From Adineta steineri (lineage: Eukaryota > Rotifera > Eurotatoria > Adinetida > Adinetidae), in NCBI GenBank assembly GCA_905250115.1, contig CAJNOI010000029.1, positions 558,001 to 622,000 of the forward strand: a stretch of DNA of 64,000 bases. The letters run 5' to 3'. Below are positions 14,034 through 27,858 of this stretch, piece by piece (within the stretch, counting starts at the first letter, position 1; each line of letters opens with the position of its first letter). The position numbers and the translations under genes are program-made. The notes beneath the pieces were generated by a model that did not search any database, was not told the origin of the DNA, and saw only the letters and a list, made by a program, of their open reading frames with translations.

Positions 14034-15005
14034 TTATGAAAAAAATGTTTGTTCTTCTTTTAAACCTTCAACTCCACATTGAACAAATTGTACTGATTTA
14101 ATAGAATGATCTTTTAATGAATCTAAAATTTCTTCTTTTGTAAACGAATGAGTTAATGCAATAAGACAACCACCACCACCAGCACCAGTAATTTTTGTTG
14201 ATATATTTTTTTTTAATAAGGTTTCAATAATATTATCAATTTCTGGTATTGATACACCTATACATTTAAGTAATTGTTGATTACGTTGAAAAAGTTGATT
14301 AATTTCATCAGGATGTTCAATCATATTATCAACACAAAGTTCAATATCATTTAAAATTTGTTCACCTTCATGTGGATTATTTTCAATAAATGTACGTACT
14401 AAACTAACCATACGTTTTGTTGATTTTGGTATACCTGTATCAAGAATAGCTAAATTTGATAATTGAAAATTGAGATGTTTTTTTAATGTTCGACTATAGA
14501 CAAGTGATTGACCATAGGTACTTATAGTATTATCAATACCAGATGGTGTACCATGAAAAAGACATTCAACTTGATATGCTAATTGATTAATATCATCTTG
14601 ATTTAATGTTTTATGACAAAGTAAATAAAAACAACCAACAAGACAAACACTATATGCGGCACTTGAACCAAGTCCAGCACCAATTGGAATATTACTATGA
14701 ACTTGTATATTTAATTGTTTTTTCTCTGATAAAAATGATTTAAAATGGTTATAGATAAAGAATATAGCTTGAATTTCAAGTGGATATGATTCATTGGAAT
14801 CTAATAAATTAATTGAATAATTTTGATTTGTATCATGAAATTGTATATTCATTAATTGTTCATTAGATTCATTTTCTTCTTCAGTTAACTGCATGTATAA
14901 ACGCAGATCAATACTTGTAACTAAAGCTCGACGACCATAAACGACGGCATGTTCACCACCGATAATCAATTTCCCTGGTGATGAAACAATAATAGTTTTC
15001 TTCAT
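14034..15005 (-). CDS. MVK: mevalonate kinase
   Basis: A single-exon gene for 323 residues; the first true ATG is at 15005 (MKKTIIVSSPGKLIIGGEHA). This is a GHMP-family kinase that phosphorylates mevalonate to 5-phosphomevalonate in isoprenoid synthesis. All three GHMP motifs are visible: PGKLIIGGEHAVVYG near residue 10, PIGAGLGSSAAYSV near 110 (the ATP loop), and KITGAGGGGCLIAL near 275. The catalytic Asp lies in FHGTPSGIDNTIS, preceded by the Glu of VECLFHG. It is shorter than human MVK (396 residues). Absence of introns in a region where genes usually carry many could reflect retroposition or simply loss. Confidence 0.93.
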   Translation of the reverse strand: MKKTIIVSSPGKLIIGGEHAVVYGRRALVTSIDLRLYMQLTEEENESNEQLMNIQFHDTNQNYSINLLDSNESYPLEIQAIFFIYNHFKSFLSEKKQLNIQVHSNIPIGAGLGSSAAYSVCLVGCFYLLCHKTLNQDDINQLAYQVECLFHGTPSGIDNTISTYGQSLVYSRTLKKHLNFQLSNLAILDTGIPKSTKRMVSLVRTFIENNPHEGEQILNDIELCVDNMIEHPDEINQLFQRNQQLLKCIGVSIPEIDNIIETLLKKNISTKITGAGGGGCLIALTHSFTKEEILDSLKDHSIKSVQFVQCGVEGLKEEQTFFS

Positions 15006-15726
15006 CTTCAATAATGATATCAAAACTTTTCGTTTAAAAGGTTATAGTTACAGTTAAACAAAAGAACAAAAAAAGAAAGATAAGAAATTGATAAATCTAT
15101 GCACACTTCTATATTAAATATGTGCATATTTTATTTCTTTTAAAGTTATTTGTTATTGGTTAGAACATTCGTTATTATAAAATAAAATTCAAAACAAAAG
15201 ACCAAAGTTATATTTTATTGTTAAAGAAAATAATTATAGGAATAAACTTCAAAGATATATACCATTAAATGTTCTTTTGTAAATGATTAGTTTCAAAAGG
15301 TTATCTTGTAAAATAAGCAAACTCTAGAAGATGCTTCACTTTCATACTACATTATCTTTAGTTCAAATTCTAATGAGAAAAACTAGTTAATTGTTATAAA
15401 CTGATCATTAGAATAGCAAGAAAGATTTCATGCTCACCAATATCAATAGGACGTAAAGAATCTCATATTCTTCGAACACCAGCGAAAATATTTAGAATTT
15501 CCAACTCTTCTTTATAAAACGCTTGATATCCATTACCAAATTGTTGCTTAATTTCATTATATGAATTTATAATAAAATCCCAAAGCAAAAAAAAAGTCAA
15601 TATTATTTCTACAATCTCTTTGTTTGTTTCATTTTCCCAACGATAAAATACACATATATAATAAAAAAAAGAAAATTTATATAAGACGACTGATAAACCA
15701 CCAATATGAATAGAATATGTTTTCAT
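15006..15726. other. intergenic, with a doubtful small minus-strand ORF
   Basis: Mostly AT-rich spacer. An 87-codon minus-strand frame at 15463-15726 has its ATG directly after the SLC66A2 stop codon; it is rich in Phe, Tyr and Ile, matches no family I know and is probably 3' UTR. Nothing else is seen. Confidence 0.4.
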
Positions 15727-16704
<978 letters not shown>

Positions 16705-19354
16705 TGGTAGTGAATCAATACTAAATAAAGATGTTATTTTTAATCAAATAAATAATTGTTGGTATTTGTTAATTTTAGAATATGAGTTGATTGTTCATTG
16801 AAATTATTAGCAATAATGCAATGGAATCAAGCAATAGATAAACAACAATGACAAAGAAGTATTAGCAAATAATGACGAACAAAACTAAATAAGTACAAAA
16901 AACCTCATTTTTATTTGTATACAAATAGTTAGTTTTTCAAAAAATATATATTTAACTACTTACAAAGTTCGCATTTTTTCTAAAGATGAATTTCTTTATA
17001 TATATATATTCAATATAAATTAATATAATTAATTATTATTCTCGAACATCATATTTACCTTTGTTTTTGAAATTGAGAAGTAAATATGGATCTGAAAAAA
17101 ATTATCGATTTTAGAAATTTTTGTCAGTATTCTCTAGAATAGACATCGCGATACTAATTAGTATATGTTGTATAGTAATCATATAGACTTTTAAATCGAA
17201 TCTATTGATTATTTGGTGTTCCAATTGAATGGTTAAGAAAAAAATAATGTTATTACTATTGAATTCTACCAATGAAATTAACTGATCATATCTATATATT
17301 CTATTAATAGAATTAATTTATGCAATGTAACATGGTAACACATCTATTTCTTAGGAAAAATAATGTGATGAGTAAGAAAAAATTTGATTGGTGTAAATTA
17401 GAGTAATAGAAATTTTTACAAAACTATAAAGGATAAATTATTGAAAATTTTTTTCGATTTTTTTTTGTTTATTTTTATTGATGAAAAGTCAGCATTATTT
17501 AACAAATACAAAATATTTCATTGATGATTCATATGTTGAAAATCTATCGAGAAGTCGAATTAGGCGGGTAATCTAACGAGGGTTAGGAATATCAAGTCCC
17601 GCTAGGGGCAGGCTAAGCCCCAGACTACTGTTTTTTGATTATGCCTTTAAGTGAAATAGCAATATTCTTGTATAATATATATATAAAACCGTATTTTTTT
17701 GAGACTCAAGTCAAGGTCAGGTATACTTTATATCTAATCGAAATAAATTATATATTTGATTTGAATGAATATATACGATACCTCTTAGAAAGTAAAGAGA
17801 CTGTAATTATTATTGTGATATTCCGATTCATTTTTCGCCATTTTGTAATATAGAGTAACGAATAGAAATTATTGGAATTTAAAATTATGACGATAAAACA
17901 TATTTCAAGAAAAATACACGTAAACTGGAAGAATTAATCGTTTCTCCTCATTATATCTATTCATGTTTTAGTTAATATAGATATACTAGTGTACGCATTT
18001 AGCATTTTTTATCAAGTAGTCTCAGTACTTTTCCATCACTAATCAATAGAAAAAAAAAGTCCTTATTTAATATTCAAATTTCATCATCGAATTTTTCTTC
18101 TATACACATAGCAATCCCAGAAGAAAGAGAAGACTGATTATTTTCATTTTTTCTGTTCATCGATATTCCGATGGGATTTTTCTATTATAATCTTTTTGAA
18201 AACAAATTATCATAATAGACATACAATAAATATTCTGTTTAAATAAATTTTAATAATGATAAGTCATCTGATAGTAGATTTCAGTAAATATCAAAAATAA
18301 TTAATCAATCAATATAAAAACTACTTAATGATTCTACTCATATATTTATTTGAATGATTATTCATACTACGATTTACGCAAAATTATATTAATTACAACA
18401 AATATTATTTTTTTTTCTCGAAGAAATCCTTGAAGAATCCCTATTTGATTTTGTTTCATACAAATGTTCTTTTCACTTCTATAGAGTTTATTGTATGATT
18501 GGTTTATATCAATAACATCTCCAGAGTCTGTCGATAATTATTGAGTACTTTCTTTTTTTCTTTCGTTCTATGCACGATCAATTATACAATACATTTACTT
18601 TCGTTTATTTTTAACTACATGACAAATAGTATATATTTTATATCGAAAGATGATTTTGCTATGGTTATTGTTAATAGTATTATAATCAAATAATGATCAT
18701 GATATATACCGCCCATAGAAAATGAAAAGAACGAAAGAAAGTGAATAATAATCGTATAAAAATAAAGCTTATCTTATTCTTTCTACTGTTTACCTATCGC
18801 TTACGTAACGAATATTCTACAGTCAATAAACAGAAAATCGGACGTTCTCTCAAATTTCTACTGACTAGTATAGACAATGTGAGCGCAAAAAAAATATCTA
18901 TATGAATTCTAGAATGTTACAAAAAAAAATAGTGTCTGAGGTTATCGAGTAAAGAAGACAGCTAAACCAGCCATACACATGTTCCGATCGGACGAATCAG
19001 CGACCTTTAGCTTTATATATATTTTTTTCTTTCTCTCTCTCAGAATTTATGAAGGAAAGAAAAAAAGACAATGATGTGTTATTCTCGGTGGCCCTAGAAT
19101 AAGATAGAATAATGATCACGTTGAATCCGACACGAGATGTTACATGAGTCATGAACAGAAAGGCAAGAAAAAAAAACGTCGAGAAAGGAAAGGAAAGAAA
19201 CGAGGGGCTCGCTCGATCTATATATATATGCAAAGCAATGAAAAAAATGCACAAGAAAGAAATAGCTACGCGCCGCACACACATACACATACAACAGAAA
19301 GGCCAACAAGTACGATTTAATTTTCTTATAACATATTCTTAATATTTTACAAAA
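16705..19354. other. long non-coding stretch with one candidate RNA
   Basis: It separates SLC66A2 (-) and the 3CxxC gene (+), which are divergent, so both promoters should lie here. The only distinctive part is the GC-rich hairpin cluster at 17564-17636. Overlapping frames around 18997-19342 are purine/pyrimidine-rich leader sequence, not genes. Confidence 0.5.
17564..17636 (+). ncRNA. candidate structured RNA with terminal T-run
   Basis: A GC-rich island in very AT-rich DNA. GCGGG (17564-17568) can pair with CCCGC (17598-17602) and encloses the perfect hairpin CTAAC-GAGG-GTTAG (17573-17586). A second hairpin GGGGC-AGGCTAA-GCCCC (17605-17621) follows. TTTTTT at 17631-17636 could end a Pol III transcript. 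It is no tRNA, and I do not recognise the fold or an internal A/B box. It could instead be part of a small mobile element. Confidence 0.35.
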
Positions 19355-20128
19355 ATGGTTCGTGAAGCTGATATATTACCAACTGAATATGGTACAGTTG
19401 AACATTTTGCATCGAAAATAGCAGCTGATGATGGTATACAAGTTGAAGATTTACCATTAAAAGATGATTTATCATATAAACATCGATCAAGTATAACAGA
19501 CGATGAATCAGGTTATTCTGAAACAACTACAACATCAGCACGTGCATCACCAATTCAAACATTAACAGACAATGATTATGAATTAGCATCAGCGTTAAAT
19601 GATGATAGTAAAAAAGAATTTTGTTCCGATATGTGTTTAGTATTTCATGCTGAATTTCAATTAACATTCGGACGTTATTTTACATCAGATCATTGGACAT
19701 TATTACCAATTACAGCTGATGGTTCATGTAAATTATCAACTGATGCTTTATGTGATGTTGAAATAGCTAAAGTACGTTTTGAATGTGATTCATGTGCACA
19801 TTGTTGGACATCCATGCGAGGTCAAATATCATTTTTTTATGATTGCAAGTCTCATATACTTTACTTCAAATTATTTACACAAAATTGTGATCAATGTGGA
19901 AGTTTATCAACACCATTGTGGTATCCCGAAGAAGTTTGTCGTGTAATTAAAAATGTATTTGTTAATGTTCAACAACAATTTTATCCAGATTTAGTAACAC
20001 CAATTAAATCAAATCATTATCGTCGTTTTGGAAATCCTAAAGGACAACATCATGGATGTGAATCATGTCGAGATGGTGTTTGTGTTGCTTTAGCTGCACA
20101 ACAACTTGGATGTAAACTTGTTAAATGA
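19355..20128 (+). CDS. 3CxxC-type zinc-finger protein (RTP/ZAR1-like fold)
   Basis: A single-exon gene for 257 residues with a good start context (AAAAATGG). The first 85 residues are acidic and Ser/Thr-rich, probably disordered. The zinc domain covers about 140-250: VRFECDSCAHCW, then YFKLFTQNCDQCG, and HHGCESCRDGVC at the end. Together with PLWYPEEVCRVIKN this is the arrangement of the 3CxxC zinc finger found in receptor-transporting proteins and ZAR1-type RNA regulators. There is no membrane anchor at the C-terminus, unlike vertebrate RTPs, so a soluble RNA- or protein-binding role is more likely. The exact orthologue is not clear. Confidence 0.8.
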   Translation: MVREADILPTEYGTVEHFASKIAADDGIQVEDLPLKDDLSYKHRSSITDDESGYSETTTTSARASPIQTLTDNDYELASALNDDSKKEFCSDMCLVFHAEFQLTFGRYFTSDHWTLLPITADGSCKLSTDALCDVEIAKVRFECDSCAHCWTSMRGQISFFYDCKSHILYFKLFTQNCDQCGSLSTPLWYPEEVCRVIKNVFVNVQQQFYPDLVTPIKSNHYRRFGNPKGQHHGCESCRDGVCVALAAQQLGCKLVK

Positions 20129-21888
20129 AAAACTTTATTATACTTTTTTCATAGAGTATAAGTATCATTTGGTATACATTCTCTCGGTGTGTCTAGTCAC
20201 CTTGTTTTTTTTTTCTTTTTTTTCCTATCTCGGTATTATCTATAATGTATATATGAAAGAGCTCATTGTATCTTTTTTTTTTCTTTTTGCTCGTGTAATT
20301 TTTTTTTTAAAAAAAAAAGTTTGTCTAGGCTATAGATTTTTGTCATTGTCGTCTTTATTCAGTTTTTTTTCGTTGCTATCGTTTATTACGCATTTTTTCT
20401 TTGTTTGGTCTGCATTATATACAAAAACATAAATAGACTATATAGCATCATATAATCTTGTTTAATCGATACAGCATATTTATAGACAACAAACAAACTA
20501 CTTCAATTAGCAATCTTAAGCTTTTGAGGTCTCGATTTTAATATTTTTACAAATTTGAGTAGAATTCTACACATGAAGAATGTTATAAAAACAAAAAAAA
20601 ATCCTATAATAGTTCTCATTGCTAATTTGAATTAAATTTATAATCTAAAAAATAATCATATCAGTTATATGAGATAAGAATCTAAACTCTGATATTATCA
20701 AATAAAGTCAAAATTTTGTATGATGTATGTTATGTGCTACTAATGATAAATATGTTTTTGTTGCGATATATCTCTATATATGATAGACTTTAGTAATTTA
20801 TACTCATTGTAGTAGAGAGGTCACATAGTGTACTGACACGTGTTCTTTTTTTCTTTCCTTACAATGAGAGAAAATACGAGAAGAAGAGTTTAATACTCCG
20901 GACAAAAAAGAGAATAAAAGCCATATGGTATCTGGCAATCGCGTTTATATTTATAAACAGAGAAATAATTTAATAATAAATATTTTAACTTATGATTATT
21001 GATGAATTTAAATAAATTACGAAATTTTTTTTTATAATAATCTGTCAACTGAATTATAATTAAATATTTTTTTCTTCTTCTTCTTCTTTTGTATTATATT
21101 TATTAATTGACAAAAGTCTTGAAAGAAAATAAAATTTTCTATGAATATTAATTCAGCAAGAAAATAAACAAATAAATAATGATGATGACGGGATATTAAT
21201 GCGTTTCCGTTAAGGAAAGGAAAATATTCAAGAGACTTTTTTTTTGCTGTTATAAATAGTAACTAGTATTCTACATCAATAAAAGATTATGATAACTAAC
21301 GTCATCTACCTATCAACAATTATCTTATTCCAAGTGTCACCGAAGAAACCAAAGGGAATTTATAAGAAATGGGTGTATATGTGATTGACGGTAAAAGTTT
21401 GTAAAGAAAAGAAAAGAAAAGGAAAGAAGTGTCACAACTTGTTCTGATTCATGTCAATGAAATTCTGTCATACATTACTATAAGAACATTGACAAGTCTA
21501 TATAAATCATTCAGGTACAAATAGGAAATTCTTCAATAGGGACAATATCTTGTTAGAGAAATTTTTTGTTTGATAAAACACTTTTATAGATTTATTAGTA
21601 ATAGTATACATAAAACACATACATTTGGATTCTTTCAAACTATAAAGCTTCGTTTACACTTGTTCGTCTATTCACAGATTTGAAACGAACAAAATTATTT
21701 GAATAGCTTTTGCCCGTAGTTACATTTCTTTTCTGATTGATGAAAAGGCGTAGCAAAAAAAGTCTTAAATTTAAACAAAATTTTGACACTGTACGTTTGA
21801 ATAATTTTTATGGATTGATTCAGACGAGTAGTTCGCATTTTTCTTTTTTTTTCTTTGATAATACTTATTTTTTTCTAGATCATATTCC
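20129..21888. other. T-rich 3' flank and intergenic DNA
   Basis: Long T-runs at 20200-20320 follow the 3CxxC gene and are probably its 3' UTR. A perfect acceptor-like TTTTTTCTAG ends at 21878, just before the next gene's ATG, which suggests a 5' UTR intron or a trans-splice site for that gene. No other gene is supported. Confidence 0.5.
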
Positions 21889-24800
21889 ATGTCGAATAAA
21901 CACGATAGACGATTATTACGTGATGATTTAATTGATGATATGATTGAACCGCCAATACTATCATCAACATTAAATAATCCTGCGGCATCTTCATTTTTTA
22001 TTGATAGTGCAAAAATAACGCAAAATCGAAATTATCCAAGTTATCCATTAGTATTTAATAAACCGAAATTTGAACAAACCGATAGTTCAATAAAAACAAT
22101 AAAGAATGATCAACGTGATCGTTCTCAAATAAAATCATCATCTCGTATTATTCCATCATCACTGTTGATAAGTAATGATGAACGACGAAAAGAAATTGAT
22201 CGAATTATAAAAAATTTATACGATGGAAAATTATTAACAGCAAATAATGATGATCTTTCACTATCGGATAATTCAGAATCACAGATTCATTCGTTGAGTA
22301 GAGGAGCAACAACATTCTCGGCAACAACAACAGCAGCAACAACAACAACAACAGCAGTCAAAACTGATGAGGAAAGTAAAAACAATGAGGTAAATACTTT
22401 AAAAAAATAATAAATATTTATTTTATAAATAGTTTAGACGAAGACAAAGATAAATAATAGTTAGTAGTTTATGGAAAGCAAATGTATTCTGAGATTGTGT
22501 GTTATTCTTTTCATATAAGAAACATGAGAAAACTTTGTAGCATATGTATTCCTTCATAATGTTAACTCATATACCCATCATATCCTAAATTTTTCACATT
22601 CAAATATCTATTGATTTTTTGTTCATATGAAATAAATTCTTGTATGACCTTGTAAAATATTTTTTGAAAGATTTACAAAAAAAGTTCTCATTCTCATTTT
22701 TGTAGTTACTCACACTTGATAGTGATGTTACATCATTACAACGTGAATTGAAAGAAAAAGAACTTGATATTGGTCATTTACATAAAGAAATTCAAGAATT
22801 ACAACTTGAAAATAAATTACTTAAAGCTAAAGGACCATCTGTTTATTCAAACGGTTATACAAATGTATGACATATTCTTATACAACAACAAAAAACGGAT
22901 TTTGTTGAGTTCTTTTTTTTCTTCTCTCTCTTCATAGAATAATAATGAAACAGAAGTACATCATCGTCGTGAAAAAAATGATTTATCTATTCCACCACAA
23001 AATCTAATTATTAATCGTTCAAATCGAAATGATGATATTCATATACATCAAAAAGAAGTATATGAAAATAAATTAAGTTTGTATTTTAGTTCTTTGGTTT
23101 CAAAAAAAACTTTCCTTTATTTCATAGAATCTTATGAAAAACAAATGCGTATATTAGTCAATGAAAATGATAAATTAAAACAAAATGCGCATCAAACTGA
23201 ACGAATTCTTCAACAAATGAAACGAGAAAATGAAGAATTACAAAAAAAAGTATTTGGCAAACAGAAATTTATTTACATATTATTTTTTTTCCCCCATTAG
23301 GTTACTGAGGTTAAAAAACGTAACGATGAATTATTTTACCAAGAATTTCATTCACTCAGAAATAATTTAAAGTAATATTCAATAAAAAAAATTTGTTATT
23401 TATTTTATTATATAAAAACAAGCCTTCTTACTTTCATTCTTTAGAGTACTTAAAGAACGAAATAATGAATTATTTCAAGAAAATTTTCGTTTACAACAAG
23501 AACAACAGAATATTATTTGGCGTTCAACTCTTCATGAACAACAATCAATACCATCATTAAAAACATCTCATTCAGATTTAAAACATATTAAACGTAAGTC
23601 GAACTTTAAAATAATATAATTACGAACAATGAAGTATATAGAACCTATCCGAAATAAAAACGTTTCGATTTCAATATGAAAGTCTCGTCTTTTTTTACTG
23701 GTAACAATGACTGATTACCTTGACGATGACCCTGTATTAATGAAGTTAAAAGCAGCTTTTGTAAACTGAAGTTTATTGAATTTAGAATTTTTCTAACCGA
23801 TGGGCTTTGAAAACAATCATGCTATACTATTTCGGAAGTTTAATATAACGACCTTATACTATGATAAATGTTTTTTTTCTAGTTGCGCGAGATGAAAGTC
23901 CGTATTTATCGGAAGGAAGTGATTCAACAAATTATTTGACAACTGTTAATGCTGCTGATCCATATACAACTCGACCTACAACATCCACGTATCGTTCAGC
24001 AACAATCGATGGAAATAATCATCATCGTACAACAAGATATAATTCATCAACAGCACAAGAAGAAATTAATCGAAATATTAATTCAATTCCTTCATCGAAA
24101 TCTTTCGATCAACCATTGAATTTTCGTTCATCAAAAACAAAACATATGACTGAATGGAACGAACAAAATATTCGCAACAATGAAGGTATTATTATTCTAT
24201 GCTTAAACAACTAACAAATTCATTGCCTATAAAAAAATACATCTGAATTTCATATATTGGTAATCAAAAATAGATATCTGTTATTTCAGTATATAAACAT
24301 TACACGTATTTGGTTAAATATTGCATCACTCATTCTTTTTCTTGCTTGAATTATATTTCTATTATTAGAATTTTATTGAATATTATATTTTATTAGATAT
24401 TAAAAATTATGATGAACATTATCCAACAAAAGATAATACAAAATCAATATCTTTATCATCATCACGTGTTTTTCAATCAGAATATTCGAATAATCGTACT
24501 GCAACATCAAATGATTCTCGACATGGTTCACGACGACCATCAAATAATTCACATGATGGTATACGTTTATTTAATGATGATTTTTTTTGATTTTTTTATA
24601 TCCTATAGATCGCCGTCAAAGTCGAGGAAATATTCCAACGATAAGGTAAAATAAATAATTAAACCAATATAAATAATTTCTTTTATATATAGTCCAAGAC
24701 GTCCATATGCTCCATTATCTATTAATGATATTCATGTAAATGATATAATTAAATTTTCTCGACCAGGTAGTAAAGTAAGTAAAGGTACTGTTAAATATAT

Positions 24801-25074
24801 TGGACCATTACCTGATAAAAAAGATCAATATCTTGGATTAGAATTAGATGATGATGAAGGTAAACATATATATTTCCTAGAATAATAAAAATAATAGTTT
24901 TATATAGAAAGTAAACATGATGGAATATTTCAAGATCAACGAATATTTCAATGGTAAATACTAAAATTTCATTATGAGAATAAATTATTATTCTTCTTAT
25001 TATTATTTAGTAAACCAAATAAAGGAGTATTTGTTGGATTTAATAAAGTGATTATGGCATGGAGTGGACAATAA
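21889..25074 (+). CDS. coiled-coil protein with C-terminal CAP-Gly domain
   Basis: Twelve exons: 21889-22389, 22706-22864, 22938-23076, 23128-23249, 23301-23371, 23445-23593, 23883-24185, 24397-24558, 24609-24645, 24693-24859, 24908-24953, 25011-25074, giving 639 residues. Residues 1-165 are polar with Thr/Ala tracts. Coiled-coil segments follow (TSLQRELKEKELDIGHLHKE, RILVNENDKLKQ, VLKERNNELFQENFRLQQEQ). A Ser/Thr-rich stretch comes next. The last 85 residues form a CAP-Gly domain: VNDIIKFSRPGSKVSKGTVK, IGPLPDKKDQYLGLELDDDE, KPNKGVFVGFNKVIMAW. The usual GKNDG microtubule-end-binding loop reads SKHDG. It should bind tubulin or EB-type tails at microtubules or the centrosome. I cannot name the orthologue. 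Confidence 0.85.
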
Positions 25075-25481
25075 AAATTTTCCTTTTTTTTTATGTACAG
25101 ATATAATAACAGTATTTTTATCTTATATGTCCATTTTCATTTTCTTCCGAGAATGTTTATTGTTAAAGTAGTTATAACAACTGTGATCTCATTTACTTTA
25201 TATTGCTTATAATCGAGTTTCCTTTTTTTTGTAGTAGTATGGATTGCTCAAAATATACAGTGAGGATTTCTATTTCTTTAATAATGATAAAATCAAATTA
25301 TTTAAATGCATCAGGTGTGAAATGACACAAAACACTCTTACAATTTTTTTAGTACAAGTCATGTATTAACAAAGTTTATTCATTAAATATACAACAAAAA
25401 TCTATATTTTAAGTAATTGCATTGAGAGTGTGGGTGTCAACTTCTTCGCTTCCATACCGACACCTACATCCACCCATTTTA
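25075..25481. other. spacer between convergent genes
   Basis: It holds the 3' flank of the CAP-Gly gene and a foldback that nearly touches the stop codon of the SDR gene on the other strand. Confidence 0.5.
25422..25476. repeat. GT-rich foldback, copy 3
   Basis: TTGAGAGTGTGGGTGTC pairs imperfectly with GACACCTACATCCACCCA. The right arm ends 6 bp past the stop codon of the SDR-family gene, so its mRNA would carry the hairpin at the very start of the 3' UTR. Confidence 0.8.
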
Positions 25482-27041
25482 TTACCAATCACATGGATGA
25501 TAATCTTTTAGAAAACATCCATATGGAATATTAATATTTGTTTTGCCTTCAGCTAACTGACGATAAGTATCAATAATTGGATCGAGAACACGTGCAGCTG
25601 CATCTTCTTCATCAAGTGGTGTTTGGAAATCATAATTAGTCATACATTCATATGCTTTATGTAATGGTTTTTCATCATTAATCCAACCTATAAAAATAAA
25701 AAAAGATTAATATATAATTTTTTAAAATAATTAAGATATACCTGTATCAACAGAAATCATATATATATTTGATTTTTGATAATCATTTGCTGATGTTCGT
25801 GTCATCATATTTAATGCTGCTTTAGCTGCATTTGTATGCGGATGTCGATCAGTTTTATTTTTACGAGAAAATGAACCTTCCATAGCTGATACATTAATAA
25901 TAAATTTTTTACTTTCACGATCGGGATGTTTATCTGTCATGAGAATTTTTAATTTACTATTGAGAATAAATGGTGCTAATGTATTTATAGCAAATACTTC
26001 ATTCATTTCCATTGTTGATAATTGATCAAGTCGTAACATCCATGAATTGTTTGAACGAAAATCAATTGGTTGATGATTAACATCAAACGAAATCGTACTA
26101 ATAATTGAAGAAGATGTTGAATCATTTGTCGAGGAAGATGTATGATGAAGAAGTTTATTCGAAGATGGAACTAATTGTGTGTAGAATTGCAAATTTCCAT
26201 CAAGAATTTGTAGTTGATCATTTGACAGAAGTGAATAATTAGTTAATCTTTCGTTACTAAATAAATGTTGATAAAATTCTTTTGGTCGTTGAATAGTTTG
26301 ACAAGCATTATTAATTAAAAAATCTAATCTATCATATTTTTCAATGATCATTTGTGTAAATTGTTCAATTAATTGTGAATAACGAAAATCAACAGCATAA
26401 ACATGCATACGATCTTTCCATTCGTTAAAATCATGTTCATTTTTCAAACGATTTAAAAGATCCATTGGAAATCGACTTGTTGCTATAACAAAACAATTTG
26501 CATGTAATAATTTTAGAACAATTCGATAACCAATTTTAACTCGACCACCAGTAACTAAAGCTACACAATTTGATAAATCGGTTGTTTGTATACGTTTTTC
26601 ATAATTAAATTTTGCACAGGATGGACATAGACGATCATAGAAAAAATGTAATGTACGATATTTAAGTTTACATATATAACATGGTAAAGATTTAAGAAGT
26701 CGTTGAGCAATATTTGTTGATGTTATTGATTGAATTTGTACAGTTCCATCAGGTACGAGAATATGTTGTAATTGTAATTGTTGAAGTTTTTCTGCTCGAC
26801 CAGAACGAAGTAAACATGAGTTTTTTGCTTTTTGATCTTGTAATTTCAATTGAAGACGTTCATCTTGTAATCGTTTCCTTTTTATTCGTTTTTCGATATG
26901 AAATAAACTATGAACTAATGGTCGAAGTTCATTAAATTCGTTTGATTCAAGTAATGAATATGATTTTTGAGAGTTAAATTTTCCAAGAACTGTAATACAT
27001 GTTTCTAAATCATTGGACGATATCGGCTCGTCGATTGACAT
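25482..27041 (-). CDS. short-chain dehydrogenase/reductase (SDR) with Cys-pair N-terminal extension
   Basis: Two exons (25742-27041, 25482-25687) give 501 residues, about twice a classical SDR. Residues 1-150 are a charged extension ending in two Cys pairs (CYIC, CPSC) that could hold zinc. The Rossmann fold starts about 157: VALVTGGRVKIGYRIV is the TGxxxxIG nucleotide loop and DFLINNAC the NNAG-type motif. Between about 260 and 340 there is a Ser/Thr-rich insert. The active-site region has IINVSAMEGSF (catalytic Ser) and PHTNAAKAALNMMTRTSA, where the Tyr of YxxxK is Thr. The domain ends with SVDTGW and GCFLKDYHPCDW. I recall related SDRs with HTNMAK in several kingdoms, so the Tyr loss may be a family trait. 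Substrate unknown. Confidence 0.85.
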
Positions 27042-27858
27042 TCTAAATAATTTTACTCTTTGAAAAAAAGAATAAGCTGTAGAAACTTATAGTTGTTTTT
27101 AAGATGATGCAATCATATATATATTCTGATGTAAAAGCAAAGAAGCATATAATTTTATTCGATTGCAATGTAATTTCACAATAACGATACATTCTGCTAC
27201 TTTTTATGGCGTTATATATGAGTCAATCAATATTTTTACTTGGAAATTTTACAGTACAATCAATATGAAACGTATTTTAATAAAATAAAACATTTCGAAA
27301 TGTATTTCTCGTCGAAATACGAAATAAATAATAAGAAAAATCTGCGAATATTTTGGTAAATAAGTAATTACAGGCAATGATTAGATCGGAATCAAGCAAG
27401 TCAAAGTGTTTGATATTAGTCATGGGGGAGAGTTCTGATTCTTTTTACTCGCAGAAGTTTTCAATCAAAAAGTAAATCAAAACCATTATTGTTTAAAATT
27501 CTCTTCAATTATTTAAATGTAACCTTGTTAGTTTGATGGTAAGAGCTTTCATTTGTCTTAAATATGTCTTATTTGGCAATTACCAACACAGACATCTCCG
27601 TTGTTAGAAAATAGTCAGAGTCTAGAAAATATGAGAAACGTGTCTTTTATGTGAAAAATTAAAGCAAATAAAAAAAGAAAATCAACTTTATACCGTATAT
27701 TTTTCAAACAAAAGCCAAGATAAAGAAGTCGAACGAGACTTTTAACGTGTATAGTAGTATTACTTTTTTTTTGTTGAAAGCAAATACTTTTACTTCATCA
27801 ACTTCAGTATTCATTGTTCATTATCACTCAAACGCAGAACAGTGCAAGAATTTTTTTT
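27042..27858. other. intergenic, divergent promoters
   Basis: A spacer between the SDR gene (-) and a small orphan gene (+). I see no structured feature. Confidence 0.5.

Noticed and set aside
18997-19342. overlapping small frames on both strands
   Set aside because: They come from purine/pyrimidine-rich leader DNA upstream of the 3CxxC gene; composition is low-complexity.
20106-20432. 108-codon plus-strand ORF after the 3CxxC gene
   Set aside because: It overlaps the end of the real gene and is Phe/Leu-rich from the T-runs of the 3' UTR.
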